NCBI RefSeq assembly: GCF_051014685.1
Contig: NC_135059.1
Location: 1,984,001-2,048,000 of the forward strand
Length of the DNA: 64,000 nt
Source of the DNA: Ptiloglossa arizonensis
Lineage: Eukaryota > Arthropoda > Insecta > Hymenoptera > Colletidae
Direction: 5' to 3'
Part shown: positions 23,421-36,399 of the stretch, piece after piece
Layout: each line of letters begins with the position of its first letter
How positions within the stretch are numbered: position 1 is the first letter of the stretch
Position numbers and translations under genes: made by a program
Notes under the pieces: generated by a model
Seen by the model: the letters and a program-made list of their open reading frames with translations, nothing else
Told to the model about the DNA's origin: nothing
Databases searched by the model: none

Positions 23421-26400
23421 ATGTCCATAGTCTCCACTGATAGCTTCTTCCGGACCCATGTATACCCCTGTACCGCTAATTAACAGCGACTGTGACGAAA
23501 TTGATCGTTTGGTGAAATTTGTCCAGTTTCTGTAGAGTCACTAATCATTCAAAACTTTTAATTTTCTACAGAAGCGAGAATTAAAACTTGAGAATTAAAA
23601 CGAGCAAAAACTGTAAACGATCGAAATTCGCGTAGAGTCGGTGAAGACCTCGAAAGTCCTCGGTTGAGTCAACGGAACCGAAAGATGTCTATTCCGGTAG
23701 TGTTTCGCGAAGAGTGTAAATTTGAAGAATACGTAGGAACGGTGAGAAGCACGATGGCGAGGAAGCATCGCGCCAGATCGCCGATAGGAATCCGGCGCGG
23801 CCACCGATGATTTATAACGCGGCGCGAGCCAAGAGTAACCGAAAACGTGTGGGCGTGACCACCTCGTATCGTACAGCAGACTGCGCATAAAAATGCGTAT
23901 CTGCTTAGGGCACAATAATTACGAGAGTCACCCGTTATCTTAGAAATCGTGCGGGTAGTGGGTTGCGGTGCAACGATGCAGCTAGGAGGCACCTGCAGGC
24001 CGCGCGTGCCGATGCACGCACGTTAGCGTGCGTGTGCGCGCGTGTGGCGACGCCTGATCGCCGTGACAACGCCGCACACGAACACGCCGCGTGATTACGT
24101 AACGTCGTTCCAGGACACCTTCGTTGTTTTAAACAACAGTTGCCATGGCGCGAGCGGTATCGACCGTGACACCTGATTTCGATCGTTTCTGGATGCGATT
24201 TCTCGAAACAGAGATAGAACGCTGAACAATGGCGCCACGGGTCGTGAACGCGGACCCGTAAAATGAGAATCGTTTCGTTTCTCGTTGTTCATTTGAAAAT
24301 TGTTTCGTACGATCTCGGTGTGGACGGTTCCTTGGGAACGAGAACGAAAAGAGAATTTTTCCACGAAGCGTACTACGAGCTTTGAAGTCATCGAATTGTA
24401 GGTAAAAGGAGGGAGGCTAATGAAAATCGTTACGTTAAAATTAACCCGGTTGTAGTTTTTATGGCGAAGGGTCGATCGGACGTATTGCATCGCGGCTGTA
24501 ATAACAACGAAAATTAATATCACTGGCCGGTGGAAACGATCGTGTATCCCTTGATATATACGAGCGGATGCGCGCACCTCGAATTAATTTCAGTGTTTGA
24601 CCCGGACCGACCTCATTGACTTTTGTGTGCCTATCCCACGGGTAGGTTTGTCTGTTTGAAGTTCTTCCTGTTACCTACCGGTGCTCGAACGTGTCGCGTT
24701 ACGTTTTCGTTTCTTTTCTACCTCTCGGTTCTGGCGATACGGGTAGCCATTATCTTTCCTTCTTGAATACGTTAGAAAGGACTTCCGTCCGGGGTCAAGC
24801 AAACCCGGCTACCCGTAAAAATCCACGTCGATCTCGAGGCGAACGTTTCTTCGGACGTTGCGTCTATAAAAAGTTTTTAATCGCGTCTGCCGACTCTTCC
24901 GCGGGAACAGGTTTTCCACGATGTTTTTGCCGATTACGTTCCTCGCGGCGTTAAGGAAACCGTTTTCGAAAACCTGCCGCGAACAAGGTGGCGGTTTAAG
25001 GTGCACCACCACCTGCGACCAAGTAGCAAGTCTTCGTGGTACCTGCGGGGTGGCGAGTCCGAGGCATTCGAGCATGATTCCTCCGCATATGTTTCGCCTT
25101 CGTTGTGGAACACCAGCGGCTAAAACGCGCGTGCCACGAGGACCCACTGGTCGGGGCCCTCCGCGGAGGACCTGCCAGGTCCTGGAATCACGCAACCATG
25201 AATCCGCCAAAGGAGACGCTCTGCACCTGCAACCCCCAAGACAGGGTACTTCTAGCCGGAGACCGGATCAGCCGTGCATGATTCCTCGGCACATGACGCC
25301 TCGTTGCCGCGTGCCTCGAATTCTCACCAGCTGACCGGGCTGAGACGATGAGAATGATAAATTTTTGCCAACAATTCACCACGAAACGTGACAACTGTCC
25401 GTATTTTAGCGGGTACATAATCCATACGAATTGCACCGATCGGAGATAAATACACTCCCGAATGAAATGATAACGCGTTGATAAATTGTCGAAAGTTTGA
25501 GCACGGATGACGCAAAGTTTTCGCGCGGTAAAGCTAGTAAATAATATATATAGTTGCAGCGAGTGCACTGAGAACAGTTCGCAGTTGGTGCAGAGACATT
25601 CTATTTGCATTATTCCGATTCATTTTCAGGAATTCGAGCAAAAGGATACGTTTATTCGTAAAAAATTGCTGATGAGTATTACAAATCTTTAAACGTTAAA
25701 TAACGTTATTTTATGTTTTTAAAGTCAGGTGAATAAATATACCAATGTTGTCTTAAAACTGGAAGGAAGGTATTCATAAATCGAGTCTGATAGAAAGGAA
25801 AAAATAAAACAAATAAAACCGTCAAATCTGATCACCGAAGAGTAAACCGCCATCGGTTCAAATTTTGAATTTTCCAATAGACTAAAATCAAATAAAGTAG
25901 ATCGGAAAAATGAATATCTATTCCGGATCAAAGTGATACCATTTTCTTAACCTCGTGACTATTTACTTTAGAATGGTTTACTCGGTATCTAAAGAATCTG
26001 GATTAATATTCTTCCACGCAACGTTTCGAATTTAAAAAGTCGTTGAAACACATTGCACAATGGAGGTGCAGCCCGCTAATCTTCGTTCTAATCCCATCGT
26101 TTCCTCGTGCACACGGACTGGATATTTTTTCCGCGCAACGTTTCGAATTTAAAAAATCGTTGAACCACGTTGCCCGCTAATTTTCACTCCGATCCAATTA
26201 CGTCCACGCGGAAGTGAAAAAGAAACGACAAAGTACCCTCGATTTTCGGAACGAAACACCAGACTTCCTTAATTAAACGTGCCCCCTCGATCGGGCTCGG
26301 CGAATAAATTTCTCCGCGCGTATGGAAATACGTCCGAATTACATTGGCGTAAACCGTGGCACGTGGGGGTAGAGGTAGAGGGCGAATAACTTCGGTCTCC

Positions 26401-27586
26401 GGGGAATGGGTCTTGGGAGGCAGTCGGCCATGTCTCCTCCTGTGGAGGGTGTCCTGTAAAAGTAGCGTGCACTCACGAAACCGTGGCGGACAGGTGACAC
26501 GCGTCGGCCACGCGCACGTTGCGTCGCCATCGCGAGCGCAACAAACCGCGCGGGTTAATTTTGAAAATAAACAGCTGGAAAATGGGCAAACATCGGCGAG
26601 ACTCTCTCGTTTCATCGACGACGTATCGTTCGATTTGTTTCTTTGGCCGATGGCGGTGTCACGTGGCCGGAAACGTTCGCGCGAACCGTAAATTGCACGC
26701 GGGATGCCGATGACTATTTACATTACGTTTCCACGCGGCGGTCGTGAGCGTTGCGTTATTGCCGGCCGACACGCCCGTAAAACTTCAACCCTACGATTAT
26801 GATAGCCGGCGTTTTCCGCGTGGCGCGCCGTAAAATCCCATCGAGACACGTTCCCCATTAAGAGATAAAATAATTATAACTGGGAGCCGGCCGGAGGTGC
26901 AGCGAACGCAGCGAACGCAGCGAACGCAGCGAACGCCGCTCCGTGCGAGCCGTTTTCTTTAAAGAAGTCCTTAGACGCGAGAGGCCACTTACAGTAATTC
27001 ACGAACAGGTTTACCGCACTTTTATCGTGTAATCGTAGACGAGCGAATCGCGGCGTGATCGAGGGCGGGATTACGCCCTCGAGCAAACGGAAGTATCAAG
27101 ATCGAGCCCGATAACGCGACGTTCTATATCGGTTCTCGATAGCGGTTCGAACCGCGGCCGGTTTATCCGGATAGCAAGATAATCGCCGATACGCCGGCCC
27201 ATTGGACAGGTGACTTATCTTTCGTATTCAAAATGCCCTCACCGTGGCCAGCGAGCGTCTGTGTGCGATTGATGAATTGTGCCACTAAGTGCATTTCGCG
27301 TTGCGCAGGGAGTAACGCGATATCGCTTTCTAAAGAAATAACGAGTCTTCGTTTTTCTTTCGCGCCCGATTTTCTGCAAAACACTCGCTGAGCCGACCTC
27401 GCTAATTTCTCGTACCGTTGGAGAGTTTGGACGGGTGTTTAGGTTACCCGGCGATGAACGTTCACGCAACATTCTCCGTTTCTTCGTTAATCGAACGTAA
27501 GGGTTTCGCGACGTGGTTGAGTTTCGGTGATCGTAGCTATCTTGCTTGTATTATTTATAAAACTTCTATACATATACTAGGTTGTT
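23421..27586. other. Non-coding stretch
   Basis: No supported gene. A 160-codon minus-strand frame at 24095-24577 lacks other evidence. A (GC)(GT)-alternating patch with an 8-bp hairpin (CACGCACG/CGTGCGTG) lies at 24014-24033. Two diverged copies of a ~115-bp unit (ACGTTTCGAATTTAAAAA...GCCCGCTAAT) lie at about 25998-26098 and 26115-26199. A 9-bp repeat (GCAGCGAAC, four copies) lies at 26899-26937. Confidence 0.4.
26899..26937. repeat. 9-bp tandem repeat, about four copies
   Basis: GCAGCGAAC repeated about four times without interruption. In one minus-strand frame it reads as Phe-Ala-Ala repeats, a by-product. Confidence 0.9.
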
Positions 27587-27768
27587 CAATAAGCATTGTT
27601 GTGTTTTCTATTCTAAAAAATACTATGACAGTTCAACTTTGAACAACTGTAAATATACGAACGAGTCGACAGATATACACAAAACTTCACACACGTTCGT
27701 CAAACAGTAGTACTATCTTTACAAAAATAAAACGAAATTTTAGCACTTTGAAGAAATATAGAAATACA
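27587..27768 (+). mobile_element. Mariner-like MITE, right end missing
   Basis: Begins CTAGGTTGTTCAATAAGCAT and follows the family interior (ACTATGACAGTTCAACTTTG, AACTGTAAATATACGAACGA, ACAAAAATAAAACGAA), but after about 27742 the right terminal repeat is absent. It stands directly before a complete copy, separated by about 25 bp of other sequence. Confidence 0.8.
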
Positions 27769-27975
27769 CTAGGTTGTTCGATAAGTTTTCTCGTGTTTTC
27801 CATTGTAAAAAAACACTATGACATTTTAACTTTGTAAATATACAAACGAGTAGACAGATCTATATGAAATTTCGCACATGTTTCTCAAACGATAGTACCA
27901 TCTTTAGAAAAATAAAACGACGAAGCTGATAGTTCCATTTCTTATCGAACGAGAAAACTTATCGAACAACCTATT
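27769..27975 (+). mobile_element. Mariner-like MITE, complete, best terminal repeats in the window
   Basis: About 207 bp. The left end CTAGGTTGTTCGATAAGTTT(TCTCGT) and the right end (ACGAGAAAA)CTTATCGAACAACCTA are perfect inverse repeats of at least 24 bp. The interior matches the copies at 10.7 and 47.0 kb. No transposase frame; non-autonomous. The good terminal match suggests it is the youngest copy here. Confidence 0.88.
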
Positions 27976-30949
27976 ACATATAGAATACGTTCAATGATCG
28001 ATCCAAGTACAACCGTAACGTTTTCTTTATTTTCAGCGATTTCTTCTCGCTCGTACCTGCCTATTTAAATATTTAATCTCATCGCAACCACGCACCAGAC
28101 GTTATCGGATATATAAATTAGCGAACGAGGAACGAAACATCGAATCTCCTTGACATCTGGAGAACATCTACCAGAACAGCTTGTTAGTTTTCTTGCCAAC
28201 AAGTAACAACTGTCAATCTTCATTAAACGACGTACACGGTGGAACATTAGTCAAATCTAAAATAAATCGTTAACGCGTATAACGTTACCAATATCATACG
28301 AATTCCTACGAATATTTTTATATCTTTAATCATTCGTAACAGCGTGAAACTCCCCAAAAAGACTTGCATCGTTGGAATTATATTTTCCGTGTCGGGAGCA
28401 AAAGACAAATAAAGTTCGATCGAAGAGTCCGTTAAACCAAAGGAGATAAATACTGAAAATATACGATTGGATAACGTTTAAAGAAAGTAGCAGATTTCGA
28501 ACAAAGAGGATCAATTGATGGTTAAACTCGACGGTTGGACTCGCTCGGTGATTCGTTAAGGTAGTATTTCCTATAAGCATCGTACGCGTGCATCCGCGGC
28601 GGTATCTTGTTCTTTTGTTGCAACAACTCGTGCTTCTGGCTCTGTTCTCTTTATGGTAATGCAACGAACGCACGCGTTCGATCCTACCTCTGGGCGTCCG
28701 ATGGGTGTCGTCGAAGCGTTCGAATTCATCGACGAAGCAGCGAGGGAATCCATCGAGAAAAATATTCACCGACGAGTGGAACGCGCCGGTAACGATCGTT
28801 ACGAAGTGGCGTTTTGTCGCGAATCGCGCGTTAGAATAATAAAATGGACGTCGGGGTATCGTCGTTCTCCGATCTCGTTCGAACGTTGAGCACCGTTCCG
28901 TCGAGTCATCGTCCGTGAATATAATTGAGGAACGATCGCGGTGTATCCGGACGAGTTCCAGGATGCGACAGTACACGAAAAGTATCGATCATCGTCGAGC
29001 CGTGCTCGGACGCACGGCTATCTCGATGACCCTCTGGGAACCTCCAATATTCCTGCCATTGTTCGACGAAAGTAATCCGTCTCGTCTAGGCGAGCACTTA
29101 TCCTCCGTAACTGAAAATACGGCGCGTTGTATCGCGCGATCTGGCTGCGAACTTCCATGAAATAGTATCCCCAAACAATACGAAATTCCGCTTTCTCGCG
29201 TTATTTTCCCCCCGTGTTGGACCACGCGCGGGGGTATAAACATATTCGCTTCGCGCGGCCTATCGGCGAGACGTCTACGGTTAACAGCGGATAAAGCACG
29301 ACGCCGGCCACTCGTGGCCGTATAAACCTCGGTAGTAGGTACGCGGCTGGATATCCATAAATCTATTTGATAGTAGAAAGTCCTTCCATTATTCTCTCCG
29401 CTCCGTGGACTTATCCGCTTCAGAGCCGACACGCGGCCCGAGCTTGATACGTAACTCCCGCCGGGCAATAAAGGTACCTGGATCACGCTATCGGTCGTAG
29501 ATTGAAGGTTGGGACGACGACGCTCGTTGTCTTTTTCCAGCGACGGATGCATCGTATCGCAGCACGTACGACACAACCAGAAGAAGAACCACGACTTTAA
29601 TCTACCCGAGACAAACTACCCGGCTCGGTTCGCCCGAATTGTTTTTCCCCCGCTGTCGTACTCCGCGCCGAGAGAGGAGCCTCGACGATAAACGAGCGAT
29701 AAATCTCGCGGAGTATTGCGTTTAACGCCGCCTCCCGCCAAAAACTGAAAACCGAGCGCGGAGAAAGTAACGATCCAACAATAAGCGGAACCGTCTGTTG
29801 CGTGACAACGTGGCTGTTCTTCGGCCGGCATTACACGAACCACGAAGAAGCGAACGATCGCCCTGTGTGGCTGCCCGCGTCTCCGCGCTGCCAACATAAA
29901 ACCATGCCATTTATGGGATTGGTACCACCGTAACTCACAACATTGTCCGTCCGTGTTATTTACAGCTGGCTTCGTTACGTGGCCAGGACTCGTTCGTCCT
30001 TTCTTGTCCCACCGTCGTTCCCTCCTGTTCTCTCGTCGTCGTCGTCGAAATCGACCTTTCGTTCTAGATTAACCCTCCGTAGATTTGGCATCTTGTCGGG
30101 ACGAACGGATCGTTTCGAATTACTCGAGTTTTCGAGTCGGTTCAGCGTATCGAATTTTTCCAGAGTCACTCGTACCGAGTAATTCGATTTTATCGGCGCA
30201 AAGTCTCGAGTTTCGAATTCAACACAGTTTTCGAGTTCCTAGGAAATTCGATAGTCGAATCGTCCACTCCTTGGAAAATTCAGCGTATCTGCAGAGTGTC
30301 AAGTATAGGTGTCTTATAGGTACTACCTTGGATCACGAATTTACCTAAAAAGGAGCAATTTTTAGAATCTTTTCGTTTAGAAACTGTACCTCGTATCGAA
30401 CAAACGGATGCCTAAAAGAAGCCCTGAGGACGAAGAGAGACGTGCTCGAATTCAGATCACTTTTTAATTTATGTAAACGTAAATAATAACTGTAGTTGCC
30501 AATGATCCTTCAAGATTGAAGCAACTTTGAAAGAAGCAAAAAAAACAGGAAAACATTTATGCATTAAGAGGACACGACGGATGAAGAAAGACTCGAGTAA
30601 CGCGCCAGGTTTAAAGGTGTATTTTCTAAACTCGGCGGAAACGCAAAAAGAATCCCTCGTTTTCCGCTCGAGTCACGTGGACTCTTCCCTCGTTAAAAAA
30701 AGTAAGGGGGATCTCTCGAGTTTTCGGGGCCCGACGACAGCGAGAGTCGAAGCGAGCGTCGAAAAGAGGAAAGTCGGGTGTACCCGCGGAGAGAGGCACA
30801 CACCGTCATACAGGAAATATCGAATTTCCTGCACGGTTGCCTGGCGGCGCACGACGTGTTTGTTAGACGTCGAACAATGCGGAATGACACCGCTGGCGCA
30901 ACGATCGTTAAGAGACCGCCGGTGATCAGCGTAATTTAGGACCCGGCCT
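27976..30949. other. Non-coding stretch with overlapping open frames
   Basis: Open frames on both strands overlap at 28326-28976 (216 codons, minus), 28653-28889 (plus; contains VVEAFEFIDEAARESIEKN) and 28989-29576 (195 codons, minus). They contradict each other and none has a convincing set of splice signals, so I leave them uncalled. Confidence 0.35.
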
Positions 30950-31165
30950 ATGCGAACATTACAAACCGTGAAAGGCTTCTACTTGGACCATAAACGACTC
31001 GACTCGGCTCCGATTCGTGGTCTCGAAAAAGATGTATCGCGACTAACGGCGCGTGCTAGATCCGAGAACGATTTTTACAGCGCCGTGGAACGCGTCGAGG
31101 CTTTGATGTCGTCATTGGATCCCGATGCCCACGCACCTCGTGCTAAACAGTGTCGCGTAAATTAA
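30950..31165 (+). CDS. Possible small open frame, unrecognised
   Basis: ATG to TAA, 71 codons, with a balanced composition (includes FYLDHKRLDSAPIRGLEKDV and AVERVEALMSSLDPDAHAP) and a predicted helical middle. There is no promoter, splice or homology support, and the region keeps other frames open too. It could be an internal exon, a small gene or chance. Confidence 0.15.
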   Translation: MRTLQTVKGFYLDHKRLDSAPIRGLEKDVSRLTARARSENDFYSAVERVEALMSSLDPDAHAPRAKQCRVN

Positions 31166-34100
31166 GGGGTCTGTCTGGTTCGGAGCCCTAAAAATTCGGT
31201 GTTATTCGAGAATTTTTCTCAGGTAAACTATCCGACGTATCGGTTTCACGCTTCGCGCACAGATTTATGTATATCTCTCCCGGCCGAAGGAATTTTTTCG
31301 GTCATAAATAATTGATTTTGTCGAAGTAATGCACGATCGCGCACGCCGTGTACACGGAAACACGCGTTCATATCATTTGGCGCGCTGACTCTTTCAGTTC
31401 CGAGGAGAATTTACTTCGCGCATGTCGCCTCCACTTGTACGAGAACAGTGAACGCGAAAATGTTCACCTTTCGAGGGAAGATGTGCGTTGAATATCTTTC
31501 TTTCCTCTTAACTTCGTGGCAACGATTAACGCGCAAGTTGCCCAAGAACGGTGATTACACTCTAAGTTCCACTTGCGTTTTACATCGAACCGTGAGTTTC
31601 CAGAATCGATCGAATCGTACATTCGTGAACGACGAAGTGCCCATTGGTTCTCGAGGTATCGTGTCAATGGTCTCGCAAAATCTCGTTTCGAGTAAAATGG
31701 AACGCTCAACGCAATGGACTTCGCTGGATGTTTCGAGCAAACTTCGCGCTACAAAGTACCGAAATCGCTGTACTTTGAAAACTTTCGAAAAAACCGCGAA
31801 GAAAGATGGATTTCTTCCGTTTTCGAACCGGACCGATCTACTTTGAGTTATCGTCGAAAAACACGGGACAACGAGCGTCCTTTTGTCTCGGTCGGACAGG
31901 GATCGCCGCTACCGATTCGAATTTTCCCGCTATCCGTCGAGGATGGAGAAATTGAACGAGGTGTCGCGCGAGGAAGCGATATCGATCGATGAAATCGGAA
32001 CGAACAGCGGGTACGCGACGATACGAAAACGAGAGGAATAATGGGACGCATAAATCTCGGTCGCGGTGACGTATCGCGAGGATCGGCTACTAGGTTCACG
32101 TCGCGCTTACACGCGAAGAGTAATTTTCGCTAAACTGCAAGAGTGATGCACTCCCCGGCGGAAGACCCACGCAGCACGATGTAATCGGTCATATCGGTGA
32201 TATCGCGCGGCAGATGCAGCTGCAAGGCACCGTGGTCGCAGCTGCGAAGACACTTAGGCGTCTATCGCGTGCTCTCGTTTTTCTCGGGACGGGTCTCTCG
32301 GTTGCCCGGGGCGTCCCTCGACTCGGGGCGCACCAATGGAGACTTAATGCGAATTATCAACGGTGACAGGGATACAAGCCGTGTAACACGAATAGGCCGG
32401 CTCATCGGGTAGCGTTGGATAAATAACGCGAATTACAGAAATAAATAGAGCCGTCGAACGAGTCTTCGACGCGCGACTCGCCGCTACGTGTCCGTAAGCG
32501 AGAAACAGTGGCGAGAGAAAGAAAAGGAGACGAGGGTGGTGGTGGTGGACGGAAGAAAGCTGGAGGTGGCCAGGAGGAGGGACGCGCGCGAGAGCTCTCG
32601 TACGCGTGGGCGAAGGATCGAATGTCATACAAATCGCAGGTAACCTAAGCCAAAACCAGCTCGGTCTGCGCGCGCGAGACCGCCGCGCCGGCTCATCAAT
32701 AACCAGCCTCTGCATCGGTATCGAAGATCGAACGTTCTTAAACAATCGGCCGCGGCGCGGCCACTCGGCAAAAACTACGCGACGAGCCTTTTTCGGAGGA
32801 AAGAATTTTCACCGAGCCATTATACTCGTAACGTTTCGATGCTACGCGACTATTTCATCGTCTATCGACCAGCCACCTGGACGACCGATAATACCGTCTC
32901 CGTTATCGATGGGACCGTTTCGGGAATACCGTTTCTTCGTGATCGGGCCGAGTCGCGAATCGAGCAATTAACGACCAGAGGATACCAAGAGGATAATCTC
33001 TCTCCCATTCTGGAATAGGATGCAGGAATAACACGGCTCGTAGAAACACGAGACGGTGCTACCGATGCGAGTTAAGTCCTTTCTCGTGTATTTAGCCCGA
33101 GTGAAAATTATCATTATCGAACGTCTTCGTTTCGCGCGCAAGTGTACACGTATCGTTGCACGAGTTATTCGCGTAACGGACGAACCACAGCTTGGAATAA
33201 AAAATTGGATTTTTAATAAGTAGAGTCAAATACTTCGAGCAAAGGTTAATTTATTCGTCGTGCATCGATACGAGTGAAATTTTACTCGCCCTCGAAATCA
33301 CTGTATACGTAAACAGGAGCAAGTGTTCGAAATTCCAAGATGGCTCCGGACGTACGAAACGCGACGAACGATCGCGATGTTCGTTAATCGTTTCGTCGTA
33401 TCGTTCGTTGAGTTCGCGCGATCGAGACGCGCTCGAGCGGCCATTAAAATTATGAACGACAGTAATCGCCGGCTTAACGGCGTTTAGCGGTTAAATAATT
33501 ATCAAGGCGGTAGCGACGTAACCCATGATTTTCCCGTAGGAAAGCCGACCTTTGCGTGTTTACACGGTCGTGCACGTGCATGTACGTACGTCACTCGAGA
33601 CGAGCGTCGTCGTCGCGAGCGAGATACACGAAGCTCGCGGGCGAGCTTATGCAAAGCCAACATGGCGGGCGTGTCTAAGATGATTGAACGAAACGGGCAG
33701 TGTACGGTGCGCCGGTTCGGCCGACCGACCGACCTCGTATTTCGTATTCATAGAATTGCCTGGGAACTACGCTGCACGCGGCAACAGTTCACAGTTTATT
33801 CGTTCCTCTTCTCTCGTTTACCTCCGCGAGAGGCATCGGAATCTCCGGGGCCCTAGGCCCGTGCGATCGACCCTGCAATGTCTGCTTCCCTTGGCCGACC
33901 TTTGAACGGTCCGTACTTTCGCGAACGCTGTTTTTCTCCTTGGACGTTCTCTCGTCGCTTTTAATGAAAATACACGTTAACCGGACGTGACGTCTAAATA
34001 ATTATCGGAAACTACCGATAAGCAACTGTCGTCGAATAGTTCGAAACGAGTCGTCGCTAATTGTCAGCTTTTCGAACACTACGAACCAAAAAAAGAGGAC

Positions 34101-34659
34101 TTACGAAATATGATGTACGTTACGCGATGAGAAACGATAGAAAAGATCTTACAATTTATGCGTAAATTTATTAGCAGGTATATCGATGATAAAACGGGAT
34201 GTGTGATCAAAAAGGGTAAAAAAAGGATACGATCGAATAAGTGGCACAGATTGTCTATGGATATGAAAGTGAATGTCACGACAAGAAAGAAATGATAACG
34301 TTGGCGAGTAGATTTCTGTGTAAATTATCGAGGGAATCGCTTCTCTCGCGGATCACGAGAGTAACAAAACACGTTCGTATGAATGTTCAAAAATACGTTT
34401 CATTTGATCTTGTTTGCGAGTTAGGTGTACTTACTTCTACTTCGATAATTCTCGCTATAAACTAACCCGTCGTAATTGATTCCACACGGCTGTTTACTAT
34501 CAACGCTTTCTACTTCGTGCGAAACCTTACCGACTGTTTGTAAATTCTTTGATAATATCCCATGAATCACTTCGGTCTAGTTTCCAGATAGAAGTTGTAC
34601 GTGTCTAACATTTCTAATACGGTTCTGTGGCAGTTTCTATTTGAAGCGATAATAGCAGA
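31166..34659. other. Non-coding stretch
   Basis: No supported gene. Overlapping plus-strand frames at 31460-31846 and 31714-31992 have reasonable composition but no corroboration. A small GGTGGT run lies near 32535. Otherwise unremarkable. Confidence 0.35.
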
Positions 34660-35639
34660 CTACGCAAATGCAGAGAAATGGCAGATACGACGCGTGTAAC
34701 GTACGGTCTTGTTGATTTTAATGCCGTTTCGTAGAGACACCTGTGCTCTGAACGTTCTCCCAACAGATCCTTGCCTAAATAAGAAAATGTTGAAACACTT
34801 GTATGCACGACATCGTATTTCGTTTATACTGGACACCGATGCGTTGAATCCGAAGAGAAGTTTCTTTGACTTTCGAAGAAAAAAAACAAACCATGCAATT
34901 CTAAAATTCCACCAAAACGGGAAAACTGTTTCTAATAACGTTCGTCTTCGTTCCTCGGTGACGAGTTCGTTCCAAAAATCCATTCCATATTTTTCGTACG
35001 GCCGCGATGAACCTCGAAAAGAATAGCCACGTTCGAGACCACGACGAATCTCGTTTCGAAACTTCGGACAACGTTGTTCGCGGTCAGATACCAGAATCGT
35101 TTTGTTCGTTAAGGGGCCGTCTGTTACAACATTTCGAATTGCATTGTACGAGTTCGCAGTGAAAGCGAGTCGACCTATTTCGTTCGATCGAAAGCGATTC
35201 CTCGACGGGACGCTGCGACACGGGCGAAGGGGGATCCCGATCCGCGGTGTCATCGGGTTACGGTAATCGGGTCGGAATTCCTCGTCCATTAAACCGAAGA
35301 GGTTGCGAAACGTCGAGAATCGCCAAGGTAAAGAGCATATTTCCCCGCAGTGATTATTCGAATCGCTGTCGAGCGTGGAGGCAGCGCGTGTGCGCGGCCA
35401 GTCAGGTGTGACGGAACCCATACTAACGGGGGGCATAGGCTAACGACTACTGCCTCTTGTAATTGTTCGTCGAGATCGAACGAATCACGATGGATACACA
35501 GAGCTGCCACGGAGGGCCGTCGAATGGAAACGACGAAACCCAGGTTTCCTTCTCCTATATCAGATTCAAACGGTTTCCGTGATCCGCATGAAATTTGTAG
35601 CACTTTGCGCGGTACATTCTCTCCGATGGTATCTGGCAT
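34660..35639 (-). CDS. Possible minus-strand coding region (two overlapping long frames)
   Basis: Two long minus-strand frames overlap: 35289-35639 (116 codons from ATG, with EGNLGFVVSIRRPSVAALCI and DSFDLDEQLQEAVVVSLCPP) and 34660-35436 (258 codons, the longest open frame in the window, with YGMDFWNELVTEERRRTLLE). They are in different frames, so a real gene would need an intron or a frameshift between them near 35290-35440; I found no strong donor/acceptor pair. A plus-strand frame at 34709-35026 competes. I recognise no domain. Low confidence; chance is quite possible. Confidence 0.2.
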
Positions 35640-35939
35640 CTACCATGAGAATCGAGACCGGGCGCAGTATTCTTAGCGTTGCTCCGTTCGAGCCGTTATC
35701 GATCGACAGGTTGCTCTACGACCGCGGAAAGGTTCTAATGGAAGCTTCACGAGTAGCCAAATGTTACGACCTATCCGAGCTCTCGGGATTAGCACTTTGG
35801 TTTTCGTAAGACACGTAATCGGGACGTGTCCAACACCTCGTCGGTCCTACGATCGCGAAGAATATAGTACCTCGCGTCATCGTGAACGCGATATGCTCTG
35901 GATACTTATTGCGCTGTTGCGCGCAGACGCGTTTACGGG

Positions 35940-36310
35940 GATGATTCGGTAAATACAGAAACGCGAGTAAAATTTTGAGACTGAGCTACCAACGACACTG
36001 AACTCTCAAGAGGATTTCGTTTTTTAATGTATTCGTTCACGATGTGTACTTTGCTTAATCGTCGACACGGAGGCTGCGCAACGCACACATTGGCTCTATG
36101 GTTTGTTATTCGTGTGTACGAGGATGGTTCGATAAATACAGAAACGCGAGTAAGATTGTATCGCGGTGTAGACTCGATAAAATCGAACCTAGAGGAATTT
36201 CGTCTTCGAACCTAGGCATTCGTCCATAATGTGTACTTTGCTTAATCGTAGAGACGGAGGCTGCATAATCGCGCATCGGCTGTATCGTTGTTCGTTCTTC
36301 GAATAATCCG
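35940..36310. repeat. Two-copy duplication, ~185-bp period
   Basis: AAATACAGAAACGCGAGTAA recurs at 35951 and 36134 (183 bp apart), and GTGTACTTTGCTTAATCGT recurs at 36044 and 36231 (187 bp apart), with GGAGGCTGC after it both times. The copies are moderately diverged. Confidence 0.85.
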
Positions 36311-36399
36311 GATATTGACGAAGAACAAGGCTAAGAAGAATGTATCCCAATTTATAAAACACGTCTCATCGGGAATTTTTCGCAACGAATCGAGTACCA

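Noticed and set aside
24014..24033. 8-bp hairpin in alternating purine-pyrimidine DNA
   Set aside because: Short and in low-complexity GC/GT sequence; no further support for a function.
28326..29576. 216- and 195-codon minus-strand frames and an overlapping plus-strand frame
   Set aside because: They conflict with each other and none has a coherent gene structure.
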